This document shows positions 6,053 through 12,871 of a stretch of DNA of 37,322 bases, in pieces. Origin of the DNA: a virus; the IMG/VR virus record IMGVR_UViG_3300008266_000192, positions 1 through 37,322 of that record. The stretch is one strand, 5' to 3'. Made by a program: the position numbers and the translations under genes. The stretch's first letter is position 1; every line of letters begins with the position of its first letter. The notes beneath the pieces are model-generated. The model made no database searches. It was not told the DNA's origin and saw only the letters and a program-made list of their open reading frames with translations.

Positions 6053-6270
6053 TAGATTTCCTCCTGGTTGTTGAAAAGGCTTGGTTGGACCTTGTTGAAC
6101 TCCCGGACCTTCTTTGCCTTCTTTTTCTTGCTATTGAGCTTGTGGTTCCTCAGCTCATTGCACTGCTTGCACAGTGTTGTCCCACCATTGAAGTTGTGGT
6201 AGACACCAGTGCCCGCCCATACCCACTCCCTGCACCATTCGCAGTGAGTATTGTGATGATTGTATAACAT
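6052..6270 (-). CDS. Zinc-ribbon-like protein, 72 aa
   Basis: The chosen start, ATG at 6270-6268, follows TAGGAGGGG; a longer ORF reads back through a terminator and is rejected. Two CxxC pairs (HCEWC at 10-13 and LCKQC at 34-37), 20 residues apart, predict a zinc ribbon. The C-terminal third is strongly basic (SKKKKAKKVREF) and suited to binding nucleic acid. The stop overlaps the start of the polymerase-like gene (TAATG), so the two are translationally coupled. A role as a polymerase partner or regulator is plausible but inferred. Confidence 0.7.
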   Translation of the reverse strand: MLYNHHNTHCEWCREWVWAGTGVYHNFNGGTTLCKQCNELRNHKLNSKKKKAKKVREFNKVQPSLFNNQEEI

Positions 6271-6317
6271 AATTAGGCCCCTCCTAGAGCCTTGACTAAA
6301 GGTCTTTCCTCTAGTCA

Positions 6318-6354
6318 TAAAAAAGAAACCCCCAGGGACCGAAGTCCCCAGGGG
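6318..6354 (-). terminator. Rho-independent terminator with TTCG loop
   Basis: On the minus strand CCCCTGGGGAC, the tetraloop TTCG and GTCCCTGGGGG are followed by TTTCTTTTTT. It lies downstream of the 100-residue gene (stop at 6400) and separates it from the zinc-ribbon/polymerase unit. Confidence 0.85.
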
Positions 6355-6399
6355 AATCTTTACAGCTGGTTGAAATGGGTAGGCCTTTACCCTATTCAA

Positions 6400-6702
6400 C
6401 TAGTAGACGATGACCGTGTAGGTCTTGGTCTGGATGCCGTCCACGTACTTGACGTTGACGGTGTCCTTCAGCTTGGAGTTGGGGGTGTTCTCAACGAACT
6501 CCTGTGCCTCCTCCTTGGTGTTGAAGTGCTCGACACTCCTGTAGTTCTTGACTACTGGAGCTGGAGCCTTCTTGACAACCTTGGCAGCAGGTGCCTTGGT
6601 TGAAGCTTCCGGAACGAAGCTGTTGTTCTGCGTGAAGCAGAGCTTGACTTCGTTAACCGTTGAGTGGCTCTTATTGCAAGAGCCGCAGGTGATTGTTGCC
6701 AT
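6400..6702 (-). CDS. Zinc-knuckle phage protein, 100 aa
   Basis: CAGGAGGACATC precedes the ATG at 6702, better than the in-frame ATG at 6753. The N terminus (TCGSCNKSHSTVNEVKLCF, residues 5-23) has Cys6, Cys9, His13 and Cys22, a probable zinc knuckle of a type I associate with small proteins of actinobacterial phages (C-x2-C-x3-H...C). A Lys/Ala/Pro linker (35-52) joins it to a C-terminal alpha/beta domain that begins with the segment YRSVEHFNTKEEAQEFVE and ends in the beta-strand pair VNVKYVDG and TYTVIVY. Function is unknown. It is a single-gene unit with a clear terminator. Confidence 0.7.
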   Translation of the reverse strand: MATITCGSCNKSHSTVNEVKLCFTQNNSFVPEASTKAPAAKVVKKAPAPVVKNYRSVEHFNTKEEAQEFVENTPNSKLKDTVNVKYVDGIQTKTYTVIVY

Positions 6703-6863
6703 GATGTCCTCCTGGAAATCATGTTGGTGATGATACTTATGCGGGATCATCATTGCCGCTTGCAGTCAAAGGCCTGACTGACTGGTCATGTGTTTTACAA
6801 CCTCATGACAAACGGTTGGTTCATGGACATTTAACGTCGATCCAATCAGACGGATTGAATTAG

Positions 6864-7133
6864 TTACTTACCTTGTGGGAAGTAAACCATCTGCCCATGC
6901 TGAACCATTGCTGATCCACCATTAAGCTTGATGACTGCATCTACCCTGTCTTGCTTGTCATAACCGCCTGTGCAGTTGGCCTCTTCGACCAATGTCCAGT
7001 AGGTATCACCAGAGTGTGCTACGACACTATCCGTAACACAGCTAACTGCTGGTGGGTTAATGAGTTGGTTGACCCGCACAGCAAACACTGCTGCTACGGC
7101 AACCACCATGATGGCAATAGCTGCCTTCTTCAT
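6864..7133 (-). CDS. Membrane-anchored LysM-like protein, 89 aa
   Basis: The N terminus MKKAAIAIMVVAVAAVFAV is a signal anchor. Residues 36-86 read as a LysM repeat (VVAHSGDTYWTLVEEA, then RVDAVIKLNG, then GQMVYFP), a peptidoglycan-binding module. Cys32 and Cys54 could form a disulfide outside the membrane. I chose the ATG at 7133 with AAAGGAG upstream. An alternative start at 7172 has an even stronger AAGGAGGGG and would add 13 residues. Arg20 is encoded by CGG. The product would sit in the membrane and touch the cell wall, so superinfection exclusion or host-envelope alteration is plausible but unproven. Confidence 0.65.
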   Translation of the reverse strand: MKKAAIAIMVVAVAAVFAVRVNQLINPPAVSCVTDSVVAHSGDTYWTLVEEANCTGGYDKQDRVDAVIKLNGGSAMVQHGQMVYFPQGK

Positions 7134-7254
7134 GGTTGCTCCTTTCTTGTTGTTGGTTTGTATTGCATGCATAGCTAAGCCCCTCCTTAGGGTAATTTAT
7201 TGTTGTTGGTAGAATGGGCAGTTTAACGACGTACCCAGGTCGCAGGGTAGTTAA

Positions 7255-7830
7255 TTAGCTAGCTATCCTGTACACACACTTGGTAATGTTGATACCATTG
7301 TGCTCTAGGATCCACTGACGTGAATAATCAGGAATGCGTGCACCTTGCATCATTTCCCTATATTGCCATGATCCTAGCTTTGTCATGGTAGTTACCTGTA
7401 TTTCACCACGATTTCCTGAAACATAATCTAACCAGATTACTGTTCCATTTTCCTTGGCGAATACGTAGTATGCACCGTTACCAAACAGCACACGATTAGC
7501 TACAGCAGCCTCTACCAATTGAGCAATGAAATAGTCCATTGAACTACCAGTATGTGTAGCTACATGGCTCTGTGTATCTGCCTGACGCAAGAAGTCAAGT
7601 AGACTAGATGCCACCCTGTAATCAGTATGCATGGTACCCTCATAGTGAGGCACCTCTTGTACTGTGTTGCTGATGGTATCAATTACTAGCTTCTTGCCAT
7701 ATTCATTGATGTACCATAGGGCACCATTACCGTAGTAATAACGTCCCTCTGATGCAGCGGAGATTACCCGCATGAATAGGTCATGTGCTGTATCTGACAG
7801 CACAGGTTTGTTGGTTGTGTAAGTAGCCAA
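7255..7830 (-). CDS. Hypothetical protein with internal duplication, 191 aa
   Basis: The start is TTG (7830-7828), chosen because AAGGAGGG lies at ideal spacing and no ATG is near. The product contains two copies of a module of about 30 residues: 31-60 (YYYGNGALWYINEYGKKLVI...) and 114-145 (VLFGNGAYYVFAKENGTVIW...). Both have a GNGA-Y/W core followed by a beta hairpin. The flanking segments are helical. I do not recognise the family. It is the most upstream gene of the leftward arm, next to the noncoding divergent region. Confidence 0.7.
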   Translation of the reverse strand: MATYTTNKPVLSDTAHDLFMRVISAASEGRYYYGNGALWYINEYGKKLVIDTISNTVQEVPHYEGTMHTDYRVASSLLDFLRQADTQSHVATHTGSSMDYFIAQLVEAAVANRVLFGNGAYYVFAKENGTVIWLDYVSGNRGEIQVTTMTKLGSWQYREMMQGARIPDYSRQWILEHNGINITKCVYRIAS

Positions 7831-7940
7831 GTATGGCCCTCCTTAGTACACACTATTAAGGCTTGTGTGTCTCCTAGCATTGGGATTTATAACCATGATG
7901 CCAACGGTTAGTCCTTGTTATAAAACAGAGGGACAACCAG

Positions 7941-7952
7941 GGGGTATACCCC
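7941..7952. promoter_or_regulatory. Palindrome GGGGTATACCCC, possible operator
   Basis: This perfect 12-bp palindrome shares the 8-base core GGTATACC with the 16-bp palindrome at 1484-1499. Both are intergenic and upstream of leftward genes, so a common repressor is conceivable. No second line of evidence is available. Confidence 0.4.
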
Positions 7953-8110
7953 AGGGGGCTACTTAAAGCTTTTTGACGGCAATAAGTATCCCATAGTACC
8001 CACTCACAAATTTCCTTATTTTTTATAACCTTTAAATTTTATATAACTTTATAGAACTCCGTTTGGTCTCAAAAATTTTTCCCCAAAAAAATCCCTATTA
8101 GGAGTTGCGT

Positions 8111-8152
8111 ATGGCTACATCACCTGCTAGGGTGATTCCCGCAAGACAATAA
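8111..8152 (+). CDS. Possible 13-codon leader peptide
   Basis: ATG at 8111 follows TTAGGAGTTGCGT and encodes MATSPARVIPARQ before TAA. It overlaps a small hairpin and ends 25 bases before the 59-residue gene. It could be a translated leader that affects expression of the next gene, or chance. Confidence 0.2.
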   Translation: MATSPARVIPARQ

Positions 8153-8177
8153 CCCTACAAATCAAGGAGAAACCACA

Positions 8178-8357
8178 ATGTCAAATACCAACTACTCATA
8201 TGTTATCTCTGAAGAGGTTCTCATGAATCTAGAGACCACAGAAGAAATCAGAGAGTTTATGGAAGCCTATGAAATAGGATCCTTTGACCTAGATGATAGA
8301 TATCCTGAAGATGACTATGACTATTATGATACAGACAACTACGGTTACGACTACTAA
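8178..8357 (+). CDS. Very acidic Asp/Tyr-rich protein, 59 aa
   Basis: AAGGAGAAACCACA precedes the ATG at 8178. The N-terminal half is helical (SEEVLMNLETTEEIREFMEAYEI), and the C-terminal 25 residues are almost only Asp, Glu and Tyr with a few Gly. The strong negative charge suggests a DNA-mimic or protein-binding decoy, as seen in several phage inhibitors of host enzymes, but there is no sequence-specific support. It is the first rightward gene after the divergent region. Confidence 0.65.
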   Translation: MSNTNYSYVISEEVLMNLETTEEIREFMEAYEIGSFDLDDRYPEDDYDYYDTDNYGYDY

Positions 8358-8429
8358 GATATTTTATTATTATTTATTTTAATACTTATCACAATCACGC
8401 CTACAAAACAAGAAAGTATGTAAAACAAT

Positions 8430-8972
8430 ATGACAATGCCTAAAAACTTTGTGTTAGGTTCAGATAAACTTTTTGATACAAAAGCACCATGGAAGCTAGA
8501 TGATAGTCTTCTAGGTCAACTACGTACAGATCACCATATAGCTACCTTTACACAACTAGATGATAACTTTGTCAAAGAAGGAGAAAGAATCCATCGCGGC
8601 ATTCGTTCTATCTTAAAGAATAATACTTTTGATCATAAAGTATTTATAGGATATGAACAAGAGTGTATGTTTGCGCCATCGCTATACTTACAATACGGTA
8701 TAGAGTTTGACACTGTGTTTATGGTGAACAATCCTCATCCACAACAAGTGTTTGAGCCACTCATGGCTTTCAGTATGGTATACAATATTTACACTAAGCC
8801 ACAGTTATCAAACAGAGTTATCCCATGGGCGGAATGTAACCAATACATTAAAACATTTCAGCCGGCGCACATGTCAACAAGAGTATCTTTAGAGATCTCA
8901 GGACTATTGATGTATGACAGATACCATGTAGATTACTTCAGTGATAACAAATCAATAATGACACAAATCTAA
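8430..8972 (+). CDS. Hypothetical phage protein, 180 aa
   Basis: The product begins MTMPKNFVLGSDKLFD; a second Met at position 3 could be the true start, and the ribosome site is weak. It looks like a soluble alpha/beta protein, with a hydrophobic strand VFIGYEQECMFAP, the segment FDTVFMVNNPHP and a C-terminal helix-strand region. No catalytic motif is evident. Its stop overlaps the end of the leftward 97-residue gene by a few bases (convergent). Function is unknown. Confidence 0.65.
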   Translation: MTMPKNFVLGSDKLFDTKAPWKLDDSLLGQLRTDHHIATFTQLDDNFVKEGERIHRGIRSILKNNTFDHKVFIGYEQECMFAPSLYLQYGIEFDTVFMVNNPHPQQVFEPLMAFSMVYNIYTKPQLSNRVIPWAECNQYIKTFQPAHMSTRVSLEISGLLMYDRYHVDYFSDNKSIMTQI

Positions 8973-9262
8973 AACCCAAAATCATCCTTAGTAAAAGTAA
9001 GGATATTTGGGGAACTAGGATCAAGTGAGCGGACCACCTCTTCAACATCTTGAGAGGTGAGTTCGCTTATATCCTGAACCATGGCCCACTGATCAGTGTT
9101 AAAAACAGCCATAGTATAATTCTCATCATCTTCAGTGTGAATACAGATAATGATATTCTCACTACTCATAGGATCAGTCTCATCAAACTCAAACAGGTTA
9201 GACATCCCAGACCTGTTCACCTTATCAATAAACTTATTAATCAGTCTGAAGAAAAAATCCAT
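8969..9262 (-). CDS. Hypothetical acidic protein, 97 aa
   Basis: TAGGAGAG precedes the ATG at 9262-9260. The N-terminal 15 residues (MDFFFRLINKFIDKV) form an amphipathic helix. The rest is acidic with beta-strand character (ENIIICIHTEDDENYTMAVF) and a helical segment (ELTSQDVEEVVRSLD). It is convergent with the 180-residue gene, and a bidirectional terminator lies immediately upstream. I recognise no family. Confidence 0.65.
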   Translation of the reverse strand: MDFFFRLINKFIDKVNRSGMSNLFEFDETDPMSSENIIICIHTEDDENYTMAVFNTDQWAMVQDISELTSQDVEEVVRSLDPSSPNILTFTKDDFGF

Positions 9263-9285
9263 TAAAGTTCTCTCCTACTTTAAAT

Positions 9286-9328
9286 TAAAAAAAATAATTC
9301 GTCCGAAAATTTTGCGGGCGGCTTTTTT
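9286..9328. terminator. Bidirectional terminator
   Basis: CGTCCG (9300-9305) and CGGGCG (9315-9320) form a stem around AAAATTTTG. TTTTTT follows on the plus strand and a run of eight T follows on the minus strand. It probably ends the leftward transcript of the 96-residue gene. Confidence 0.6.
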
Positions 9329-9368
9329 CCAATAGTAATTCTAAAAGATCACTTACGTTTGTTGAGAA

Positions 9369-9659
9369 CTAAAAATCTTCCTGATTCTGTCTTCTATCTT
9401 CTAAATACTCTAGAAGTTCCTCAACTGTGTCAAGCAGGGAGATGAGTCTGCGCTCTAACTTAATTGTATCAAAAGCTGGCTTATTCTTTTTTTCTTGAAG
9501 CTTTTCTCTTAAAGAAGGGGATGGATTGAGTTCCATAAACTCTTCAAAGGCATCCCAATCAAAACTAGGCTTATTAATCTTTGGTTCTGATTGATATTTT
9601 GAATTAGAAAAATCTTTAAATAAAAAATAAAGATTGTCTTTGTTGTCTTCGTTATTCAT
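9369..9659 (-). CDS. Hypothetical helical protein, 96 aa
   Basis: The ATG at 9659 overlaps the 3' end of the zinc-ribbon gene upstream, so translation is probably coupled; its own ribosome site (AGAAGAAG) is weak. The product is hydrophilic with two Lys/Pro-rich stretches (KINKPSF, KKNKPAF). It ends in a probable coiled coil (LERRLISLLDTVEELLEYLEDRR). There is no known family. The C-terminal coil suggests oligomerisation or a protein-binding role. Confidence 0.65.
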   Translation of the reverse strand: MNNEDNKDNLYFLFKDFSNSKYQSEPKINKPSFDWDAFEEFMELNPSPSLREKLQEKKNKPAFDTIKLERRLISLLDTVEELLEYLEDRRQNQEDF

Positions 9660-9810
9660 AAACTTCTTCTACCCACTTTTCTCCACACTCACGACATTCA
9701 ATACCAAAACGTAGGCATTGGTCTGTTTTCTTTGTTAAATCATTTATAATCACATTCATTGGCACTGGGCACTCTGAACATGGAATTAGATTTAATTTAC
9801 TGTTTAACAC
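9652..9810 (-). CDS. Small zinc-ribbon protein, 52 aa, GTG start
   Basis: A GTG at 9810-9808 lies behind AAGGAAAAAAA. The frame reads two cysteine pairs: CSEC at residues 11-14 and CREC at 39-42 (the latter followed by GEKW), with an extra Cys32. This spacing fits a zinc ribbon. The last 8 bases overlap the next gene. The conserved-looking cysteines, not length, are the reason to call it. It may bind nucleic acid or a protein partner; no more can be said. Confidence 0.6.
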   Translation of the reverse strand: MLNSKLNLIPCSECPVPMNVIINDLTKKTDQCLRFGIECRECGEKWVEEVYE

Positions 9811-9845
9811 TTTTTTTCCTTAACATAATCTATCTATATTATACA

Positions 9846-10538
9846 CTATACAACTGATCGTCTGCTTGCTCTTCTTGCTGCTTCTGCTGCTTTTGCAGCC
9901 GCTTCTGCCGCCTCGTTGGCTTTTATCTCATTTGTTAGCCCTAAAAGCCTTTCGTCAAATTGTTCTTGAGTTAATTCTGCTAAAGAAATATCATCTCTTA
10001 CAAAAGTTGATACTACATGCCCCTCTGCATCTGTAACAAATTTCGTTGTGCCAGTATTTACTTTAATCCCTCTTGCAGCTATTTTTTGTGCCACGTCTCT
10101 TTGCATTACAAGCTGCTCTTGAGGAGTAACGAATTGCAAGGACTCAGCGCCCCAACCACCAATTAATACTTCTCCTGGTTTTCCTGTAACTGGATCTCTT
10201 ATCAGATCAACTGATTCTATTGCAGAAGAATCAAATGGCATATCTGGGAATTGAGCTTCAGTATATCCACCTGGAGCACCTGGGATAAGGACTTTATTAT
10301 GTTCACTAACTAAAGGTACGGTTCCTAAATCTTTAGGAATTGGGTGTACGCCTGATGTTCCTAAAAGCCCGCGACTATTAAGGCCATAACTATCGCCTAC
10401 AGTATAGGTCATTCTAGGATCATGCTTAAAATTTATAATAGCGCCTCCCATAAGTTCATCTATCTCATGCTCAAAAGTAGCTTGTCTTGCACCGAGTTTC
10501 TGATCCATATAAAGAACCATGCTCCGACATATTGACAC
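9846..10538 (-). CDS. ADP-ribosyltransferase-like protein, C-terminal part in the +1 frame
   Basis: This frame continues the gene that starts at 11001. Its own apparent start (10538) has no ribosome site, and the sensible junction is Gly16 (GGT at 10493-10491), reached by skipping the C of a CGG codon. Residues 33-54 (GAIINFKHDPRMTYTVGDSYGL) and 91-96 (GYTEAQ) resemble, from memory, a phage and bacterial ADP-ribosyltransferase-like family in which a Y-x-E-A-Q glutamate is catalytic. An Ala-rich helix (about 207-225) and the basic end RRASRRSVV close the protein. The joined product would be about 384 residues. Toxin or host-modifying activity is an inference. Confidence 0.5.
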   Translation of the reverse strand: MSICRSMVLYMDQKLGARQATFEHEIDELMGGAIINFKHDPRMTYTVGDSYGLNSRGLLGTSGVHPIPKDLGTVPLVSEHNKVLIPGAPGGYTEAQFPDMPFDSSAIESVDLIRDPVTGKPGEVLIGGWGAESLQFVTPQEQLVMQRDVAQKIAARGIKVNTGTTKFVTDAEGHVVSTFVRDDISLAELTQEQFDERLLGLTNEIKANEAAEAAAKAAEAARRASRRSVV

Positions 10539-11001
10539 GAAAAGACCTATATTGTGAAGCTGTAGTTATATCGTCGGAAGCTCTAATAAATCCATAATTA
10601 CTGTTTCCTTGAAGATAAGTACTTTCTATTCTATCTCTAACAGCGTTATATCCGTTAAAACTGCTCTCGTCTGCTACCCCAGCTTCTTCTAAGAATTTTT
10701 TATTACCCAAATAGCCACTAGTGGTTGCTTTTCTGGAGCTAATTTCTCCAGATTCAACAATACTTAATAGGTCAGACCCTCTTGTAGCCATTGAGATAGA
10801 TCTTTTTGGCTTAGGTAGCACAGCTTCTATGACACCAGAACTTTGAGCAGCTCTTGGAGCAATTGATTCAGATGCTCTTACAGCGGGGCGCGCAGAAGCT
10901 ATTCTTCTTAGAGTTGCTGGGTTTATGGCAGATCTTTTGGTTTTACCCAAAGCAGAACCAGCATCAACTGCTGCCTGCATAAATCTGCCAGAAAATTTCA
11001 T
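10471..11001 (-). CDS. ADP-ribosyltransferase-like protein, N-terminal part (0 frame)
   Basis: It starts at ATG 11001-10999 with no clear ribosome site. Residues 1-70 are a basic Ala/Arg/Ser-rich leader like those of the structural proteins at 14-21 kb, hinting that it may be packaged in the virion. From about residue 73 (RGSDLLSIVESGEI) it looks like the start of an ADP-ribosyltransferase-type fold, with a YGFIRASDD segment near 136. The 0 frame runs only seven codons past Thr169: codon 170 is CGG, then TGC AAG ... TGA. The family-like sequence resumes in the +1 frame at that CGG. Confidence 0.5.
   Translation of the reverse strand: MKFSGRFMQAAVDAGSALGKTKRSAINPATLRRIASARPAVRASESIAPRAAQSSGVIEAVLPKPKRSISMATRGSDLLSIVESGEISSRKATTSGYLGNKKFLEEAGVADESSFNGYNAVRDRIESTYLQGNSNYGFIRASDDITTASQYRSFRVNMSEHGSLYGSETRCKTSYF
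10492..10494 (-). other. Candidate +1 frameshift site ACT-CGG-T
   Basis: CGG (minus strand 10494-10492) is codon 170 of the upstream frame. Skipping the C gives GGT GCA AGA, in frame with the downstream part. The two frames overlap for about 70 bases, and this is the only CGG codon in the upstream reading frame. Confidence 0.55.
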
Positions 11002-11032
11002 ATAGCTATAGTAACCCTATAGTCATAATGTT

Positions 11033-12013
11033 CTAGTGAGAGATTGATTTGATCTTTTCTTTAATTGAGTTAAAGACTTCTTCGTTTTCTCTCAGCTGAT
11101 TGATTGCGTTTTCTCTACCTTGTGAAAAGAGTTCGCCTTCATAATAAATCCAGGCACCTTTTTGTGTGAGAATGCCAGCTTCAAGCGCAACATCCAAAAC
11201 ACAACCATGTTCATCAATACCCTTGCCATAAAGAATAGAAAACTCTGTAACCTTCATAGGTGGAGCCATCTTATTTTTTATAATCTTTACCTTAGACACG
11301 ATACCTACGGAATTGCCAGCTTTGTCCTTGATATCTTCTCTCTTTCTAATATCAATACGGACAGATGCAGCATACTTAAGTGCCATACCACCTGGAGTAG
11401 TTTCAGGATTGCCGAACATTACACCAATCTTATTTCTAAGCTGGTTAATAAATACTAAAAGTGTCTTATGCTGATTTGCTTGACCAACAAGCTTACGCAT
11501 AGCTTTAGCCATCATTCTTGCCTGCAAGCCCATTTGTGCAGACTCCATATCTCCTTCTAATTCAGCTTTAGGAATTAGAGATGCAACAGAGTCAATAACA
11601 ATAACTCCAAGCTCACCAGTAGCAACAAGCTTATCTACTATCTCAAGTGCTTGTTCGCCGTAATCTGGCTGTGTAAAAACAAGATCATTAACACGAACAC
11701 CAACAGCATCCATATAAACTGGATCAAGGGCGTGTTCAGCATCAACATATGCACATGTGATACCCATCTTTTGGGCCTGTGCAACAATTGATAGTGCAAG
11801 TGTAGATTTGCCAGATGATTCTGGTCCATAAATCTCTACAACTCTACCTCTTGGTAAACCGCCAATTCCAAGAATTCTATCTAGCGATAAAGCACCTGTT
11901 GGAACAGATGGCCATGGTTCAAAATCTTCTGAACCTAATTTCATTACAGAGCCTGCACCAAACTGTCTTTCAATTTGAGCAATGGCTAATTCTAATTGCT
12001 TTGAGTCACTCAT
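11033..12013 (-). CDS. recA: RecA recombinase, 326 aa
   Basis: RecA binds single-stranded DNA, uses ATP to form filaments and drives homologous pairing and strand exchange. Here it probably supports phage replication and repair. Walker A is GPESSGKST (63-71), the catalytic Glu is E93 in DAEHALD, Walker B is VIVIDS (137-142), loop L1 is around EGDMESAQMG (153-162), and loop L2 follows INQLRNKIGVMFGNPETTPGG (189-209). It is a little shorter than cellular RecA (about 350) because the acidic C-terminal tail is reduced. The start overlaps the stop of the 59-residue gene upstream (ATGA). Identification is certain. Confidence 0.97.
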   Translation of the reverse strand: MSDSKQLELAIAQIERQFGAGSVMKLGSEDFEPWPSVPTGALSLDRILGIGGLPRGRVVEIYGPESSGKSTLALSIVAQAQKMGITCAYVDAEHALDPVYMDAVGVRVNDLVFTQPDYGEQALEIVDKLVATGELGVIVIDSVASLIPKAELEGDMESAQMGLQARMMAKAMRKLVGQANQHKTLLVFINQLRNKIGVMFGNPETTPGGMALKYAASVRIDIRKREDIKDKAGNSVGIVSKVKIIKNKMAPPMKVTEFSILYGKGIDEHGCVLDVALEAGILTQKGAWIYYEGELFSQGRENAINQLRENEEVFNSIKEKIKSISH

Positions 12014-12189
12014 TGTGATAGTATACCATTTTTCTTGTTTAGCTTCAATTCAGTTTCAACTGATTTTATTTTTTCAATAATCTGCTGCTTTAAGTACAAA
12101 TATTCTTTTCTGCTCTGAGGATCAGATCCCAAGATTAAAGTACGGACCTTATCTAACAGGGTGTACAACTTTTTCAGTTCTTCAGTCAT
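12010..12189 (-). CDS. Small helical protein upstream of recA, 59 aa
   Basis: The start at ATG 12189-12187 has AAAGGAAAAT upstream; a longer reading would run into the divergent promoter. The product is almost all helix (MTEELKKLYTLLDKVRTLIL and EYLYLKQQIIEKIKSVETEL) with heptad spacing and looks like a two-helix coiled coil. Its stop overlaps the recA start, so the two are translated together. It could modulate RecA or simply be co-expressed; no family is recognised. Confidence 0.65.
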   Translation of the reverse strand: MTEELKKLYTLLDKVRTLILGSDPQSRKEYLYLKQQIIEKIKSVETELKLNKKNGILSQ

Positions 12190-12207
12190 ATTTTCCTTTG
12201 TTTTCAA

Positions 12208-12226
12208 TGGTATAATAGTTGCGCAA
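12208..12226 (+). promoter_or_regulatory. Extended -10 promoter TGGTATAAT with TTGCGCAA palindrome
   Basis: TGGTATAAT at 12208-12216 is a perfect extended -10 element on the plus strand; the -35 region is weak. TTGCGCAA at 12219-12226 is an 8-bp palindrome at the predicted start of transcription. The element lies in the divergent gap between the leftward recA operon and the rightward 50-residue gene. Confidence 0.5.
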
Positions 12227-12260
12227 AGTATACACCATACCAACACTTACGAGAGAAGAT

Positions 12261-12413
12261 ATGAATAGAAAAATTGATTTGAATCCAGACTATTTAAGAG
12301 CAGTGCACATACTTAAAACTAAAATTAGATCTCCCCATGATTTAATAAGTATTTGGGCTGCATTTGGCCCGTGCATGGAAAGCCATCCAGACATCGAAAA
12401 AATTCGAAAGTAA
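12261..12413 (+). CDS. Hypothetical protein, 50 aa
   Basis: ATG at 12261 follows GAGAGAAGAT; an upstream in-frame TTG falls inside the promoter and is rejected. The product (MNRKIDLNPDYLRAVHIL...) is a small mostly helical basic protein containing IWAAFGPCMESHP near its C terminus. The stop lies one base before the strong promoter of the structural operon. Function is unknown. Confidence 0.6.
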   Translation: MNRKIDLNPDYLRAVHILKTKIRSPHDLISIWAAFGPCMESHPDIEKIRK

Positions 12414-12414
12414 T

Positions 12415-12443
12415 TTGACAGAATTTGACAACATATGTATACT
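12415..12443 (+). promoter_or_regulatory. Near-consensus sigma70-type promoter of the structural operon
   Basis: TTGACA (12415-12420) and TATACT (12438-12443) are separated by exactly 17 bases. It is the best promoter in the window and points toward the AAA+ gene and the whole rightward structural cluster. An untranslated leader of about 140 bases follows. Host RNA polymerase with its main sigma factor should recognise it. Confidence 0.8.
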
Positions 12444-12592
12444 GGGTATTTAGAAGCCTTAGGGAAGTATTATACTCAGTATCAAACACACTGAAGATTA
12501 TATTATAATAATTGTCCCCAGATACTAGACGGTTATCAACTAACTTGGATTTAAGCAGTACTATATCCAATAATCGATAGAATCGAGGACAT

Positions 12593-12871
12593 ATGAAAAT
12601 TTATCAAATATATGTTCCTGAGTTGGCAACTTATGCAAAGTTCAAAGTGTTTGAACCAGAACAAATTGAAGACTTCATTGTTTCTTACAAGAAGGAACAT
12701 AGAGATCCAGATATTATTTCTTTTAGAAAAAAAGTTATTGATACTTTTGTTTTTAATCTAAAATCAGACATTGTAGATTCATTAAGAATGATGAGTCGCG
12801 CAGCAGCAGAATCATGCACGGATGCTCTGTTTAAACGGATGCATTATGCTAAACCCAGGCTTAGATATTGA
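12593..12871 (+). CDS. AAA+ ATPase, N-terminal part (0 frame)
   Basis: GAGGACAT precedes the ATG at 12593. The 0 frame encodes an N-terminal domain of about 80 residues (MKIYQIYVPELATYAKFKVF ... MMSRAAAESCTDALFK). Codon 82 is CGG, after which ten more codons lead to TGA. Skipping the C of CGG enters the long AAA+ frame (GGA TGC ATT). The N-terminal domain has no clear family. The full product would be 487 residues: 81 from this frame and 406 from the next. Without the shift a 92-residue protein is made. Confidence 0.65.
   Translation: MKIYQIYVPELATYAKFKVFEPEQIEDFIVSYKKEHRDPDIISFRKKVIDTFVFNLKSDIVDSLRMMSRAAAESCTDALFKRMHYAKPRLRY

Larger units (their letters stand above)
7831..8177. other. Divergent noncoding region between the two arms
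   Basis: This gap separates leftward genes from rightward ones and marks a shift from GC-richer to AT-rich DNA. It holds the palindrome GGGGTATACCCC (7941-7952) with flanking direct repeats of CCAGGGGG. A strongly AT-rich tract (about 8015-8095) has several possible -10 boxes but no consensus promoter. A TTGACG at about 7976 lacks a good -10. ATCACC/GGTGAT arms (about 8119-8134) form a small hairpin. Divergent promoters are expected here. Confidence 0.5.

Noticed and set aside
12325-12570. Minus-strand ORF of 81 residues
   Set aside because: It overlaps the strong rightward promoter and the 50-residue gene on the other strand, and has no ribosome site.
12830-12836. TTTAAAC, a classic -1 slippery heptamer, at the AAA+ junction
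   Set aside because: It is phased TTT-AAA-C in the upstream frame rather than T-TTA-AAC, and the required change is +1, not -1. The shared CGG at the other two sites is a better explanation.
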